64,000 nucleotides of DNA from Amyelois transitella. Its lineage: Eukaryota > Arthropoda > Insecta > Lepidoptera > Pyralidae. The position numbers were made by a program, and so were the translations under genes. A model generated the notes under the pieces. It saw only the letters and a program-made list of their open reading frames with translations, was not told where the DNA came from and ran no database searches. Shown here in pieces: positions 13,496 to 26,500 of the stretch. The stretch covers positions 5,791,001-5,855,000 of the forward strand of contig NC_083516.1 of assembly GCF_032362555.1 (NCBI RefSeq), in the 5' to 3' direction. The first letter of the stretch is position 1. Every line of letters starts with the position of its first letter.

Positions 13496-14289
13496 CATAA
13501 ATTGTAAATACTGCGTACACAATAGTAGGTATTGAGTTTACATAATAGTTATAGTAATACATATTGGCATATATCGCAACGGTTTAAATTTATATCAATC
13601 AATTCATTTATCCGCATAAATCACCAGATGTTAAATTTAAAATTTACTGACCCACGTTCTTCCAAATAGAGCTCGTTTGTGGAGATGATATTATCTAAAA
13701 CTGTCGAATAAATGCTGTGTCATGAAATAATAATGTCTGGTTATTTGATGATGTTGCGAGCGATTGAGTTTCGCAGCGTAAATAGAAGAACACATTTTAA
13801 AAGTGTACTAAAACTCTCTTCATTTTAAAATTAGTAACTGTCTATCCATATGAAATTAACATTGAACCGACCTCTCACTACAGTTCAATACTCGATATTT
13901 TAAATGTTTACAAAGAACTTTATCGTTCATAAAAGCATTGGTAAACAAACTGATTAATGGTTAATGGCCGAATGAATCACGGTGCAAGCAAGCACATGCG
14001 GAACCGACTGCACTTTTATAAAATAGATAATAGCATATAACGCCACGGCTGAGACTTGTCCGTAATTACTTAAGGCTACACACTTACTATGACGATAATG
14101 CTGAATGCATTTGACCAGTGGAAACTTTACACATAATTATTTATCTGGTCACAATAGTTTCCAGTTCATTTTATCACACTAGAAGTTCACTTGGTGCAGT
14201 AACGTCCTGACGCTACAAATGCCATTTAAAAATTAAATGAACTAATGCTTTCGAATAAAGTTCGTTTGAGGGCGAAATGATAACTTAAA

Positions 14290-14315
14290 CTACTACTACT
14301 ACTTACTACTACTTA
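14290..14315. repeat. short TAC-triplet repeat
   Basis: An interrupted run of TAC/ACT triplets in non-coding DNA. Simple repeat only. Confidence 0.8.
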
Positions 14316-16601
14316 ATTATTCTTTCTACTGACAAAACATAGTACAATTTTATAGTTTGCTTAAGTAAACAAAAAGCAATATTAGGGTATTGCTAAATTA
14401 CAAACCTAATCCAAATCAAATTACCGATCGTGTATTTCCCTGCGAAAATGTATGCCCCCCACAAACTCTGTGTACGGAAGCTGACGCATACCAGCGTCTG
14501 CTGGGATCCAATAATGCTAGTCCAGCGACTGGCCTAATGTGAACAGTGCACTTAACATTGTAGTAATAGGTTCTGAATCATAAAGTACTGCGTCATACAA
14601 AGCAACAAAGAGTCAGTCATTTTCGTAACGCCTTATTTAATGCACCAGACAAATAAATCTGCGATGAACTGTGGTTTCTTTGTGTTTAGCAGATGCATGG
14701 GTAGTAGTGCATTGTGCAGTATTTGTAAACAATGGACGCAGTGTGAAGGATAGTGTTACCCACGTAAAGTTAATATTAGCCTCCGATCAAAAGTTCAGGA
14801 AACTATCAAATAGAATCAAGTCCAGACTAACATCGTAACTGCGAAAGTGACTTTGTAATAATAAAAATTAGACATTCTATATAGTGTTACAGTTAAAACA
14901 TATTTTGTGGAAGTTTTTTTAGGTACCTACTGATATTTAAGATTTGTTTAACTTTATTTAAGTAGGTACTTACCTAAAGAAATGTTTATGATATTAATAA
15001 ACGGTTGGCTTAGTGTTAGGCTCTTTTATCCATATTCGCACGATCCAATTTAAAAGTAAAATTACTGATTGTAATCGTAGTTTAGTTTCCTTTGCATGTT
15101 TACACAAGAAATGTTTATTTGATTTGGAGCTATACATGTATCAACTACTTATATGACGTTATTATTGTGACACGCGAGCTCTAACTAGTCATTTCACGGA
15201 TGAATAAAATTTGTTAATCCGGGAAACTCTTTTTAATACAGAAACATTATGTAATTAAATTCGAAGATATCGACTGAGAAAGAAAATATTTAAAAAATCA
15301 AAATCAAAACACGAAAGAGTAACGCTCTCAATACCTAAGATAAGAGCTACTATTAAATAGCTGATATTAATGTATATATAAATACTAGATAGCTGATATT
15401 AAATTTTGTACCAACACAGCTAAATTCTCTCAAATTCCCATGAGAGCAGACCCCAGACAATATCTTCTTACATTAATTCCAACTAAATTAGAAATGCATC
15501 TCCATCCCAATGATATAAAGTCTCATACATTATTTATAACCACGAATATGAAACATAGAGCCAGACGAAGAATTTTTATAGCCTTAAGCAAAGGCGTAAC
15601 ATTCATATTTGGGCCACAGAAGCGAGGTTCTTGCCAGTTTGGCGACACCATTACTGCATTCTGCACACGGGCGTGCGATAAATCTCTCTCTAGCCCCACA
15701 ATGTACTGCATGCGGGCTGCGCTTCTATAGAATAGCGCCAATTACCAGGGCTGGACGACTTGCAAACTTTACTTAGCAACCTACGTGCTTACTAAATGGC
15801 CAAACTTTATTTATTTCGTCTAGACAATCCAAGAATAAATCCGTTTTCGTTGTCTTTTAGGCATGTATTTACGTAGGTATGAAGCAACTTTCAAGTACAT
15901 TTCATGTATATTTTTTTTATAAAGTTACATGATAATGCGTTATTATCATGGTGCTTTTGATTTATTTTATCACTTCATGATACCTTATCTTATCCGTATC
16001 TTTATGAGTTGAAACAAAAGAAAGGACATGGTGTTAATAATACAAGTTGACCGATAACCAAACATAAAACCTAAACGTCCTTCGCGTAAACAATGTCCAA
16101 TGACTGTACAGTTCGTTCCAAATGGACTTCCGAGTGGTTTGACACGAGCAATAAAACCGATGATGTTGATATCGGAATTGTAATTGGGAAGCAATAAAAT
16201 GTCTGTCTGGATGGAGGTTCCGTGGCGCGCCTGTGTGCAAATGAACCGGCGCGGCGTACGCCGAAGGACGCGGCCGCATTCCGCACCGCACCACTACACT
16301 CGAGATGACACACATACCGACGCACGCTGCCTCGGTGTGAGTGGAAAATACATTAATACCCAAGTACATAAGGCACTTTTGCACTATGCCGACGCAAGTC
16401 CGTTATTCAGTACTCATTGTGGAATTCCTTATTGCAATGCAACACGTCGCAATCACTGAATCGCTTGAGAAAAGCCAGTTTAGCACGTCGTGTGTAGTAG
16501 TGTAAGTTCCGTTAGATTGGTGAAATGAAAATTAGGAACCATTAACACACTTAGCTAATAAAATAAAGTTACTAAATTGCATTTAATGTTAATATATATG
16601 T

Positions 16602-16692
16602 ACAGCTGAACGTGGCCTATTGGTCTTTTTGAGACTATTGGCTCTGTCCACCCCGCACAGGATATAGACGTGATTATATGTATGTATGTATT
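16602..16692 (+). repeat. dispersed SINE-like family, 3' part with ATGT tail
   Basis: The best-preserved copy of the 3' part here. It starts CAGCTGAACGTGGCC, runs through GAGACTATTGGCTCTGTC and CACCCCGCACAGGATATAGA, and ends CGTGATTATATG with ATGT repeats. Other plus-oriented pieces lie at 13103, 13421, 22383 and 29821, and minus-oriented ones at 31733, 59165 and 60410. The tail resembles the 3' end of the LINE relic at 34157-34323. I recognise this as a common lepidopteran repeat type. Confidence 0.8.
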
Positions 16693-19056
16693 AAATGTCT
16701 AGAAACTATGTCATTAAAGTTTATTTTTGAAGTGACGGTGGCTAAAGAATATAGAAAAAAAATGATAATGGTAAGCACTAATCTCCTGGGCAACAATCAC
16801 CCAAGCGAATCGCATACAAATGTGCCGGCGGCCAAAGCAAAAACTGCTGAATAATATTCCCTCACTCGTTTAGCATTCGCTAGCCCTATACATTGTTCAC
16901 ATAATGATGCAGTCACCGCATACTGTAGTATTTTACGACGTCAGACCCTGCATGACTTTCGAAAAGCTCTATTTAATAAAGGCGCGATCGAATCTAAAAT
17001 CGACTGCACGCCATGTGTTATACAAGCGTTGTGTGGATACATTTCGGATCATATTTCTGGCATATGCCAACTGCGACACCTCGTCGTATCAGGTGACATA
17101 ATATCATTGGCCAAATATGAAACGCAAGTACTCGTACATCAGTCTGATACTGATCACTGCTGGCGGATTTTTCATATTTTTTTAGGTATAATCGAAGCAT
17201 AAACGTGTTATACAGACATAGTTATTTGTAAAGGACTTAACAGTTCAGCATCATCAGCAGTTGAAGTAATTTCTGATTACGATACGCTTATTGCAACTTA
17301 TAGCTTATTTTACCACATCAAGAAATATGCGATCTTTGTTTGAAGAAAAAACTCATCGCATTCCGCGGATTCAAGTTAATAATGATACAAACAATACCGC
17401 ATAACTGACCTGCACAAGATGGCAAGTACATTTTTACTGAGACTCGCTGAGATATTTTTACGTATCTATTATTGTCGTGAAGTGCCACGGGCCGGTATTA
17501 GCCGTCTAGACATTGTTTATTCAAAGATTTGCGACTTCAAACAGTGCTCCTGCATCTCAGGCAGGATTTGGTTCACGAAGTTCAATAGCTCGAAGGAATT
17601 TCGGAAAGACCTTTATCGAGGCAAATCTTGACACAGATTAAACAGTACAAATTACTAAAATCGTTGACAGAGTTATCCATTTGAGGGAAGCGTTCGAAAT
17701 TCCGGATACACAACTGCGCTCATCATCTGGCTTTGTTTGCGATAGCTGGTGGCAATCAGACGGGGGGCGTTCGGGGGGAATGACTGCGAGTAGTTGAAAG
17801 GTCTGAGTCGGCTTCTAATTTGCAGAGCTGTCGCTACAAAGGATTGACCTTGTCTGGATCGTCCGCCGACTTACTGCCTATATAAATACATTCACTTTTA
17901 TAAAGTATATATCTTATGTTTCCTCAATATATATGAAATAACTAACTGTAAAACGATAGTCTCCGTCCTATTCTGCAATCTTACGAGAGCCGTCAGCTAA
18001 ATTTATTTGAGCACAATCATTCTCAATAGCCATCAACTGTAAATACACGGCCGTTCCATAAAATAATACCAATAAAACACTGGACAGAGCATGCGATAAA
18101 GTCGAAGCACACGAGTGTAAAACGTAGCCACTGGATTTCTCCGTAAATCCACTTTATACAGGCTTGTCTATTCGATCACTATGGCCACAAAGTAGATGGT
18201 ATAGAAGAAATAAAACTTTATACAAGTCACATTACTTTAAACAAGTTAGTTTGAAGTGAAGATATTGATAAATTAAACCAAATTCGTGACTAATATAACT
18301 AGTACCTATACCTAATTCATCATACTGCCTAATAATTGTGAACAAAATACAACCTACATATGAACAACGACTGATACTTGAACCCAAATTATTTTAGTTT
18401 GCTCGTAAGTAATATCTTTGTGTTTCAAAGTTTTGCCATGTTTGGTGACTCAGAAAGCAGAATTGCGAGTCTTCACGACCAATTTATACGCTTTAAAGTG
18501 TCAACATTAACTCTTCCACAGAAATAGGAATGCCACAGTGCGGCGATGCGCCGCAACAAAATTGTCCAACTTCTTGAATAAAACTCAATATGACATCGAG
18601 CGAAATAAGACACTTTGTCGTGCCACAAATCTACTTCAATTTGTATTGGCATCGAATTTAAGTCCGTCGAACTTTGAGCACTTTGTTCCATATAGGTAAA
18701 ATGATCTATACTGGATGAATTGATGAATGAAAATTGGATTCACGAATATTTGCTTGGAAGGTTACTGATCTGTAGTTTGAATGCCTGATATTATATTTCC
18801 CTAGATTGATGTTCGTTTTAATTAAAGAATTGTTAAGATTTTTCATTTTATGAAATCTTTATCTTTATAAGAAAATCATACCTAAATAATTAAAGGCTGT
18901 TTAGGGTCAATTTGAACAAACTGACCATGAGAGTTTTCTTAATAAACATATAAAAGCAATACGTAATTACCATTATTAACATTTGAAACTAAGTGCTTTG
19001 TCTTTCAGTAGGAAATCTCTTCCAGCTAGATTAATTTGAGTGAGCCTTTGGTTTAG

Positions 19057-19141
19057 GTCCACGGTGAGCGTGGGGCCGGGCGCGGGCAGCAACAAGCGCC
19101 CCCGAGACGGGCGCCCCGACGTCGCCAGTGATCCCACTTAA
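19057..19141 (+). other. GC-rich open block, possible cryptic or alternative terminal exon
   Basis: A GC-rich island in AT-rich DNA follows a TTTAG acceptor-like sequence ending at 19056. One frame is open for 27 codons from 19058 (STVSVGPGAG, then NKRPRDGRP) to a TAA at 19139-19141. Its composition resembles coding DNA, but no family is recognised and no partner exon is identified. It could equally be a GC-rich regulatory island. Confidence 0.25.
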
Positions 19142-20772
19142 CATAAAACTAAATCTCCAACAAGACGATGGCTCTTAACAGTAGCGAAAACGAGTTAAGA
19201 AGCCCTGCCAATTTCCTTTTTTGTATCTAAGTCTAGTTCGCGGATTGTAACAAATTATTCTTGTTAACGAAAATAACTTAAAGCATTTCCTTACTTTACT
19301 TAAAAATCGACATTCAATAAATGTTTACATTACAAATAATACGAGAATAATTGAAATTAATAATATAAGACAGTAACTACTGGACGTTCCCTTACCTTTG
19401 CTGGCCTTTAGAAATGGATTTGATTGAACCTAGCTATTACTTTAATGAATACTCGCTTATTTTGAATTGTCGTATAAAGTAAAAACGAACTACGTCTTGC
19501 CTATAGTGTCTAAATTGCAATGTACAAGCTTTAAAATGACTTGCAATAAATAACTACCTACACAAAATGCCTAGACTGCTCGCACAAAAGTTACTTGTAA
19601 CCCTACGTACTTTACTTGAACTTAAGACTCAAGTTCATCGAACCCATTCTTAGACTGGTAAATTATTATTGCTGTGAATTTTAATAATTTAACTCATAAC
19701 ATAAACGAACCTTTTTTATGTTTGAAAGCGAGATTTATTTCATTATCGTAATTCCTATGGGAACGAATCACCAGGCAAACGTCTAGTTTATTATAAAACT
19801 ATTAAACTTGAATCACATTTGATCTAGTATGAAGAATAAGTAAGGATTTTTGAAAATCCCCTTTCCTTTTGCCGCCAAGACCCAGTCCAAAGCTAAATTT
19901 TCATACACCTCGATACATAGTTATGTAGGTATCTTTTTAATTATAAATTCACTGCCTAAAACATAAAAACTGTAAACACATGACACGCTCGGATCATTTT
20001 ATCGGCTTACCCATTCCCATAATCTGGGTGTGTAAATAGCGGTTCTCAAATTCCAAGTCTGTTAAAATGTTGAAGGCAAATAACCTGTTATTAGCGGTCA
20101 GACGCACTTAATTCTGACAAGACACCGCCATCATTAGGAATCTATACGTTACCCTAATTCCGTGACCCACGCACGCGTTAAGCGGATTGCTCGCTTATCG
20201 CCTTACAACCATACTCACCTATTTTTTACAATAGCGGAAAAAATACATAGTTATAAAAGAAAAAATACTGCTTACCGAGAAAAAACGACAACAAAGCCCT
20301 GATCCCTTAGGCTTTTCTGGACGGTTTTTCGAATTCCGTGACTCAAATAATTAAGTCCCAAGATGGGGGTCGTCGGGAGAAATTATACATTGTTATTGCC
20401 ACTATAAATCTCATTTTCTGTGAACGCACCCGCCTGGAATAACAAATATGGAACTAAACAATTTCATATTCCAACTTCCTATATGAATACCATGGTAGAA
20501 CGTCCGGTTCTCACAACATATTATATTTATTACATGATATAAATTTTTCCAATTTAGTCTGAAAGTACGCCATCTGATGCTATGTTGTATATTGCCAATA
20601 TAGAGGCGTTATTAAAGATGCACACTATAACAAGTAATACGAAATAGATCGAAAACTGTACGGTACTTAATCGTTCGTTCCTTAGGTATAAAATCGTAAA
20701 TACGACAGAGCTAGCCTAGACGTTTGCGAAAGTCTGCAGACACGCTTCGTCACGGCTCTGTAGGGGAGTGGG

Positions 20773-21575
20773 GGGTAATTGGAGCCTACTAAGGAAAATT
20801 GTTTATAAAAACGACATCTGTTGAAATTGTAATTAACTTTAATTAGGAATATAAACCTTATGTATTTGAGTATCAGATAATCACAGTTTGAATCAACTAA
20901 AAGTACGCATTTGGAAATAACAAAACAAAACACAGAAAAACAAATTCGCTCTCATTACCCGACACGTCGGGAAATGAGAGCCTATATGGGAAATGGGAGC
21001 CAACATTATAAATCTTTCCCATAAACAATTCTTACCATAGCCAAATCAACAAAATGTAACATGTTAGTATAAAAATCTTAGTAACCAACGATAAAAAATA
21101 TTTTTTTCAAAAAACTAAACGTATTAAAAATAGATGCATTGTCACTGCCAGAACATTCTTTGTGTGCCCAGTTTCCACAACTTCTGCATCGATACCACAT
21201 CTCTCCGCTTTTGCCCGAGTCCAGACAAATTGCACACAAAGTCTCCTCTTCTGAATATTCTGACTCATCATCTCAAATAAATTTCTCATTTAAATCTTCT
21301 AAGGATTCTTCATCGTCACTTTTAAATAAATTTATTTTTGCTTTTTTAACTCTTTGGTTTTTAGTTTTACTCAGTCTATGTTTTTAACCTTTTTATCTTT
21401 GGTACATTTCTTATTATTACATTTTTTGGCACAATTTTCTTTATTGCAGTTTCCTAGGTTTTTCTTGGTAATTTTTGTTTTACTCTCTTTTTCAATACGT
21501 TTCTTCTTTTTCTCTGCAAAGACGTCTTTCATTGGTGTGCTTGTTAAAAATTTCAGAATGCTGTTTGTTTTTTAC
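20773..21575 (-). pseudogene. relic of a pogo/jerky-type DNA transposon (transposase C-terminal part)
   Basis: Read on the minus strand, about 21560-21380 encodes a Lys-rich segment with LTSTPMK, a motif I associate with the linker after the DDE domain of jerky/Tigger-type transposases. A frame change follows. The stretch 21350-21125 then encodes an acidic segment (with one TGA stop) and a PHD-like cysteine cluster: CAIC, MWYRC, RSCGNWAHKEC. The DDE catalytic core is not visible. Downstream (lower coordinates) are copies of a 14-bp motif, GGGAAATGGGAGCC-like, at 20773-20786, 20969-20982 and 20988-21001, plus an inverted copy at 20948-20960, as expected for subterminal transposase-binding sites. 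Frameshift and stop make it inactive. Family assignment is from motif memory. Confidence 0.65.
20949..20980. repeat. hairpin with 15-bp arms inside the transposon relic
   Basis: CTCTCATTACCCGAC at 20949-20963 pairs with GTCGGGAAATGAGAG at 20966-20980 with a single mismatch and a two-base loop. Each arm contains one copy of the relic's repeated GGG(A/T)AATGAGAGC motif, so the hairpin is two inverted motif copies fused head to head. Confidence 0.8.
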
Positions 21576-22290
21576 TAATGTAGGTACACACTAGAGATGG
21601 TAATCTGCTATAGTCATATGTCTACGTCAGTGCCGTGATGAAACTAAATTCGAGAGTTACGTGTGATCCGACCGAAGTGGGAAATTCATGTGTTTGTATG
21701 AAAAATGCATTTAAATATTAAGTTTATTGAATTAGTGTTCATGTTAGATCTCTCTTCCCTCCTTCCCTTCAATAAAAATGTTTATTCAACAACAGGGTGT
21801 GACGAAATCGCATTCAAAACAAAATTAATCACCCTCACCTCAGTAATTAATTACACAATCTTTTGTAGACGAAACATAAATAAGAGAAAATCTATCTTTT
21901 TTGCTATTTCTTACCTAATAATTTGATGTGTTGTTAATACTGTTATGTGAAAATTTTTGGGTGAAATGCGAATACATTCCGTCTAACTTTATTCGTGTCA
22001 TATAATTTACAACTTCCTTAAATTAAACTGAAATGTTATGCTATCAAACCGGCACACATACGTGCCCTTTTATCGGCTTGGTAGACTATTTCTGATCTTA
22101 TCAGATCATCTTAGAAAGAGCGAGTGCTAGAACCTACACCATCCCTTTGACGAACAGAAGTTATTTATCGCAAGTTTGCGAAAGTTTTTTAACTTTTATT
22201 GTATCCTATTTAACGTCTTAATTTTAATTTTAAGAGTCCACAGAAAACCGTCTTTCCCTTTTCTCTGGTATTTGCCTGAATCTATACGAA

Positions 22291-22311
22291 TCTCTCTCTC
22301 TCTCTCTCTCT
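22291..22311. repeat. (TC)n microsatellite
   Basis: About ten uninterrupted TC units, followed shortly by ATGT-type repeats at 22318-22330. Confidence 0.95.
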
Positions 22312-22382
22312 GTATTGTTGTATGTATGTATATGTAAATATAAAAAATAGTAAATATTTATTAAATTTCATCTTTAAGCAAC

Positions 22383-22465
22383 CCAGCTGAACGTGGCGTG
22401 GCCTTTCAGTCTTTTCGAGACTGATCCTGTTTACCCTGTAAAGGATAAAGATATTATGATGATTA
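22383..22465 (+). repeat. dispersed SINE-like family, 3' part
   Basis: Begins CAGCTGAACGTGGCGTGGCC and continues with TTTCAGTCTTTTCGAGACTG and TTTACCCTGTAAAGGATA, the same order as 16602-16692, with a small internal duplication of CGTGG. Confidence 0.7.
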
Positions 22466-23483
22466 ATAGTATGTACGACTTAAGTCTACACGAAGTAACT
22501 AGTGTCATAGTAGAATTGAGTTGGAAAATCGATTTACTTCCGCTTTTACAGTACCGTAAATGGGGGTACGTTTACGGTCACATACCCACATTAACCCTAC
22601 TTATTTTCCCTTCCTCTGGAGTTTTATAAGATACTTAGTTTCAATTCGAAATTATGAAGAAAATAAAATAAAACCCACGCTCCCTTAGGTATCTAGAGAC
22701 AACAGGTGCACGAGCGGAATAGATGATTTTGATTACTTATTTGCATTTTACGTTTCCATTTAGGTACTTAGTATAAAACATTCAGATTTATATAACAGAA
22801 ATAAACATAATGACTTAACTTTTATAGATTGTTTTAGCTAAAGCTAATAGGAATTAATAAAAATATACAGTAATTAAAACTGGTTTAAAAATATTGAGTA
22901 GAGAAATACAATTCCTTGCGAAACATAAACGTCAATTGTAATATTTTGCCGAAACCACTAACACATATATACATACAGGATAAATTATTTTCAATTACTA
23001 TTAAGTGTCACTAACTTTTCTTACCTATGTATCTCTAACTGGAAGATAATAAAGCCGGAGAAAATTGATGGCGTGTAACCTGATAGTTCCTTTTCAGTGT
23101 AAAACCTTTGGTAATGCCTAAATCAATAGTAGCCTGTCACTTAACTATTTAAATAAATGAGTTTGGAGAAAGTTACACAACGATTTGTGAGCGACACAAA
23201 AGTTTAATTTGTCAAACACTTGAAGGGACTGCTTTGAGTAAATTATAGTAGTTTATACATGACTATTATTAAATTTTCCTTCTAATTTACTCATAGGAGT
23301 TTCAATGCTTTTATGTCTATTAAAGTAGGTACCTACTTTTTAATCAAATCAGGGTTCTCAACAGAATATTTAATAAAATATATGTTTACAAAATCAAATA
23401 AGCTTCTTGCAAAATAAGAAGAGCATTATTGACACCACTTGTATATCCGGTATATGTACTAATTAAAAAAATATTGTTTACAG

Positions 23484-23576
23484 AGCAGCGGCGGTTGTCG
23501 TTCAGCAAGCGGAGCGGGCGCGGGCGCGGTGACGGTCGCGAACGCAGGCGCGGGCGCGGGGGCGTGCGCGGCGCGC
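23484..23576 (+). other. shep: 5' part of the first visible shep exon, upstream of the ATG
   Basis: This GC-rich segment precedes the first in-frame ATG and has no stop in the shep frame; it would encode Ser/Gly/Ala-rich sequence. It is therefore 5' UTR or extra N-terminal coding sequence, depending on the upstream exon. Fly shep has isoforms with longer N-termini of similar low complexity. A second frame is also open across it (Arg/Gly-rich) until a TAG at 23582-23584. Confidence 0.6.
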
Positions 23577-26500
23577 ATGGCTAGCGCGGGCGCGCAATAC
23601 CGCGGCGGCGCGCAGCAGTGGCCGGCGGCCTACACGCCGCAGCCCTGCCGCTACCCGCCGCCGCCGCAGCCCTACGCAGCAGCGCCAAGCCCTTACACGC
23701 CGCATCAAGTGAGATATTTTATAACTTTACATTACTTATTTCAGATATTATTAGTAATCTCGGGAACTTACAATTTGCCAAACTCACCTCACGTTTTCCT
23801 TAATAATTAATTATATTGTATAAAAAGGAGTCATATTGCTGACCCGTCGATGATATCACAACGTTTCTTTAAGCAAAATAAACTTTTTTCTATAAGTACC
23901 AGACTTATAGCAATGTAGTTTTGATTCCATTAAAATAGAGTGTAGTTTTATGGGTTCCTTAATTCATCATATTTTTAATGTTACATTTATTCGCCGACAT
24001 TGAAACTCCCACGCAGATAAACTGCAGACTATTTAGGTCAGCGCTCTGTGTGTTCCCCTCAGAGTAAGAACACATTGCTGCATTTGGTTCATGATTCATT
24101 TTGACCTTGCCGCTGCACAATGATGTTTTCACAGTAAAGAGTAATTTAATAAGGAAGTTCTTACGTATTTTGAAATATGAGTCACAATCTGCTATTTTTA
24201 CATGAGCAAATGTTTATTTGGATTATTACAGTATGAAATAAATAACCTAGAACTATGAACTGTGTATGTTGTGTGTGAATGGTACAGAGAAAAACAATAA
24301 GCAGTCGTTATGATTTGTTTTAAATGTTGTATGTTATGTAAATATAATAAAACTAGCAAAGAGGCCATGTTTATAACTAAAACTTATCCTCATGTTATAT
24401 TTAGTGAACCTAAGAAACATTTACTTAACAGCGGTAATATATTTTTTACCTTAACTTATTATATGATATCCCCAAACTACCAATAAATGAAAAACAGAAC
24501 ATCAATTTCTGCGACAAATCTTTGCCCTGTACGTCGTAACACTAGTTTATACTTCATTTAATATATATTCACCACAATGCAAAAATGTATTATCAATCTA
24601 TAAAAACGTATAATCTCAGAAAAGTGTGAAATGTTTTTACTCGATAATATTTAATAGCTACATTTCATCCCCCGCAATTAATCCGAAACCGACAATTTAG
24701 CAACTCCTGAAATGAAACCCGAACTCCCCAGTGACTCGTGATTTATGATTTGGATCTAATGCAGCATTAGAACAGGAAAAGTCACTGGAAATATATTTTT
24801 ATCAATTTTCTATTAAAAAGGTAAGATATTGGTTTCTTACTAAGCTATCATTTTAATCTGAGAGAAATACTGATAGTATAAGCTACGAAAGTCGTATCTG
24901 ATAATTTTATATGAAAATCTGGAATACTCGACGAAACTTTCATGCTACCTGTATAAAATGACGTCCAGTATTACAAAAATTATTTAATAATAAGCAAAAT
25001 TAACATACAATTAACTAAAGGAATACATCTTGGAACGAATAAAGTACTTAATTTACATTTGCCCTAAGAACTGATTTGTGTGGAAGTACAATAAAGGTTG
25101 AATGTAAGCATGGCGCCATCTTTGTGGTCTAATGAGATCAGTTTACGAGTTGATTTACGAGCGGCGGCGGCGTGATCCCGCTGTCTAGCCGACCGTGTCC
25201 GCTTCCTTAAGGCCGCTATACACATTAGACCCAGCGCTGCGCTGGCCAAAACGTGTCAGCTCCACCGAGTTCTATCTTCTACCTCCTACCTCCGTAGCAT
25301 TGCACGCGCGAAAGTAGAAGTTGAAAGTATAGGGTATTGCAATTATGTTGACATTATTAAAAATCTAGCCAGCCAGGAAGCGCCTACGTTGTTCCAATGC
25401 CTATCGTTTCGGCGGCCTTTTACATGAACCTCGAGATATTCATGCAAATTATCATTTTTCAGCAAGCCATTTTTTTTGTTACTTTGTTCTTCGATGGTTT
25501 TGTTTTCTCAATTGGCGCGTCCGCGTCATAAAGATTACATCGCAGACATTACGTGTTTAAATGTAATCTTACGGAAATTGATGTTTACATGTTTGTAGTT
25601 TAGGATATATCACAATAAGTTAGACAATAAGTTTCATATTATATTATTTAAAAAGTACCGTCTTATGTTCAAGCAGTAGGTACATAGAGAGCTAAGCGCT
25701 TTTGTGACGGCGAGCGTTATAAGTTATTCCTTTTAAAAAGATGAATATTTTACCCACTTAACTTTTTAATTAATTCAATAAAAGCGCCGTCTTACATCCA
25801 TTTGTTTAAAAATAAATATAGGTTGTAACTGGCTATAATTCCATCAGTGTGGCAACACTGCCCATGCTGGATAATTAACCGCGAAGTCAGCGCGTTGACA
25901 TCACTCCATCAATTTTAGCGCCAACTCCCGACGCGACTTCGTTATGCATTACACAAAAACAATATTATGTGATTAATGCTTTCCACTTAACTGTCGCTAG
26001 ATCGTGATTTGCATAAAACTAAAATACTCAAGTTCCTTTATAAACAAGTCAACGCACTCTCTACCAAATATCGACATGGCTATAGCATTCGGTAAATATG
26101 GGAAAGTAACGGATAGTCGGGTTGAGTGAAGCCAAACAGGCAACAAACGTTATTGCCCCACTGGCTCCTTTATTTTAGGGCGCTGTTGGCGTGCTCTGGC
26201 GATCGCCAATAAACTGTAATGTGGACCTCGAACACTCAATGCTTTTAGAAACCGGATAGTAGTACCTAGCCACTCAACTTGAGGACGCTTGCCGCGAATA
26301 AATGTAATTCTATACGCCCGCCCTCAAAACATTTCATAATTCATAAATAATGAAAAATTGCTTTGAGCTTTTCGTAAATAAAAAGTTACTAACTTAACGT
26401 TCTTTGTTAAGATCTCATAACTTATTAGCTATAAAGAAGCTTCAATAATAACTTTATTTTCATGGATAAGTTTTTGATGAAATTAAGAACTTTTTAATTC

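Larger units (their letters stand above)
11498..19056. other. non-coding DNA with scattered repeat fragments
   Basis: Apart from the repeat pieces listed separately, no exon series, RNA gene or promoter is supportable. Open frames up to 116 codons (around 16034-16384, minus) lack recognisable domains and overlap other open frames in a locally GC-rich patch. Probably intergenic or intronic to shep. Confidence 0.55.
21586..23483. other. non-coding DNA upstream of the first shep coding exon
   Basis: Contains a (TC)n microsatellite and one SINE-like fragment. It ends in a good 3' splice site, TTGTTTACAG at 23474-23483, which shows that at least one more 5' exon of shep lies further upstream. Confidence 0.6.

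Noticed and set aside
16034..16384. 116-codon minus-strand open frame with overlapping open frames on both strands
   Set aside because: Open in several frames because of locally higher GC; no domain or conserved motif seen.
23502..23708. 68-codon minus-strand Arg/Ala-rich frame opposite the first shep exon
   Set aside because: Shadow of the GC-rich shep exon; no independent evidence.
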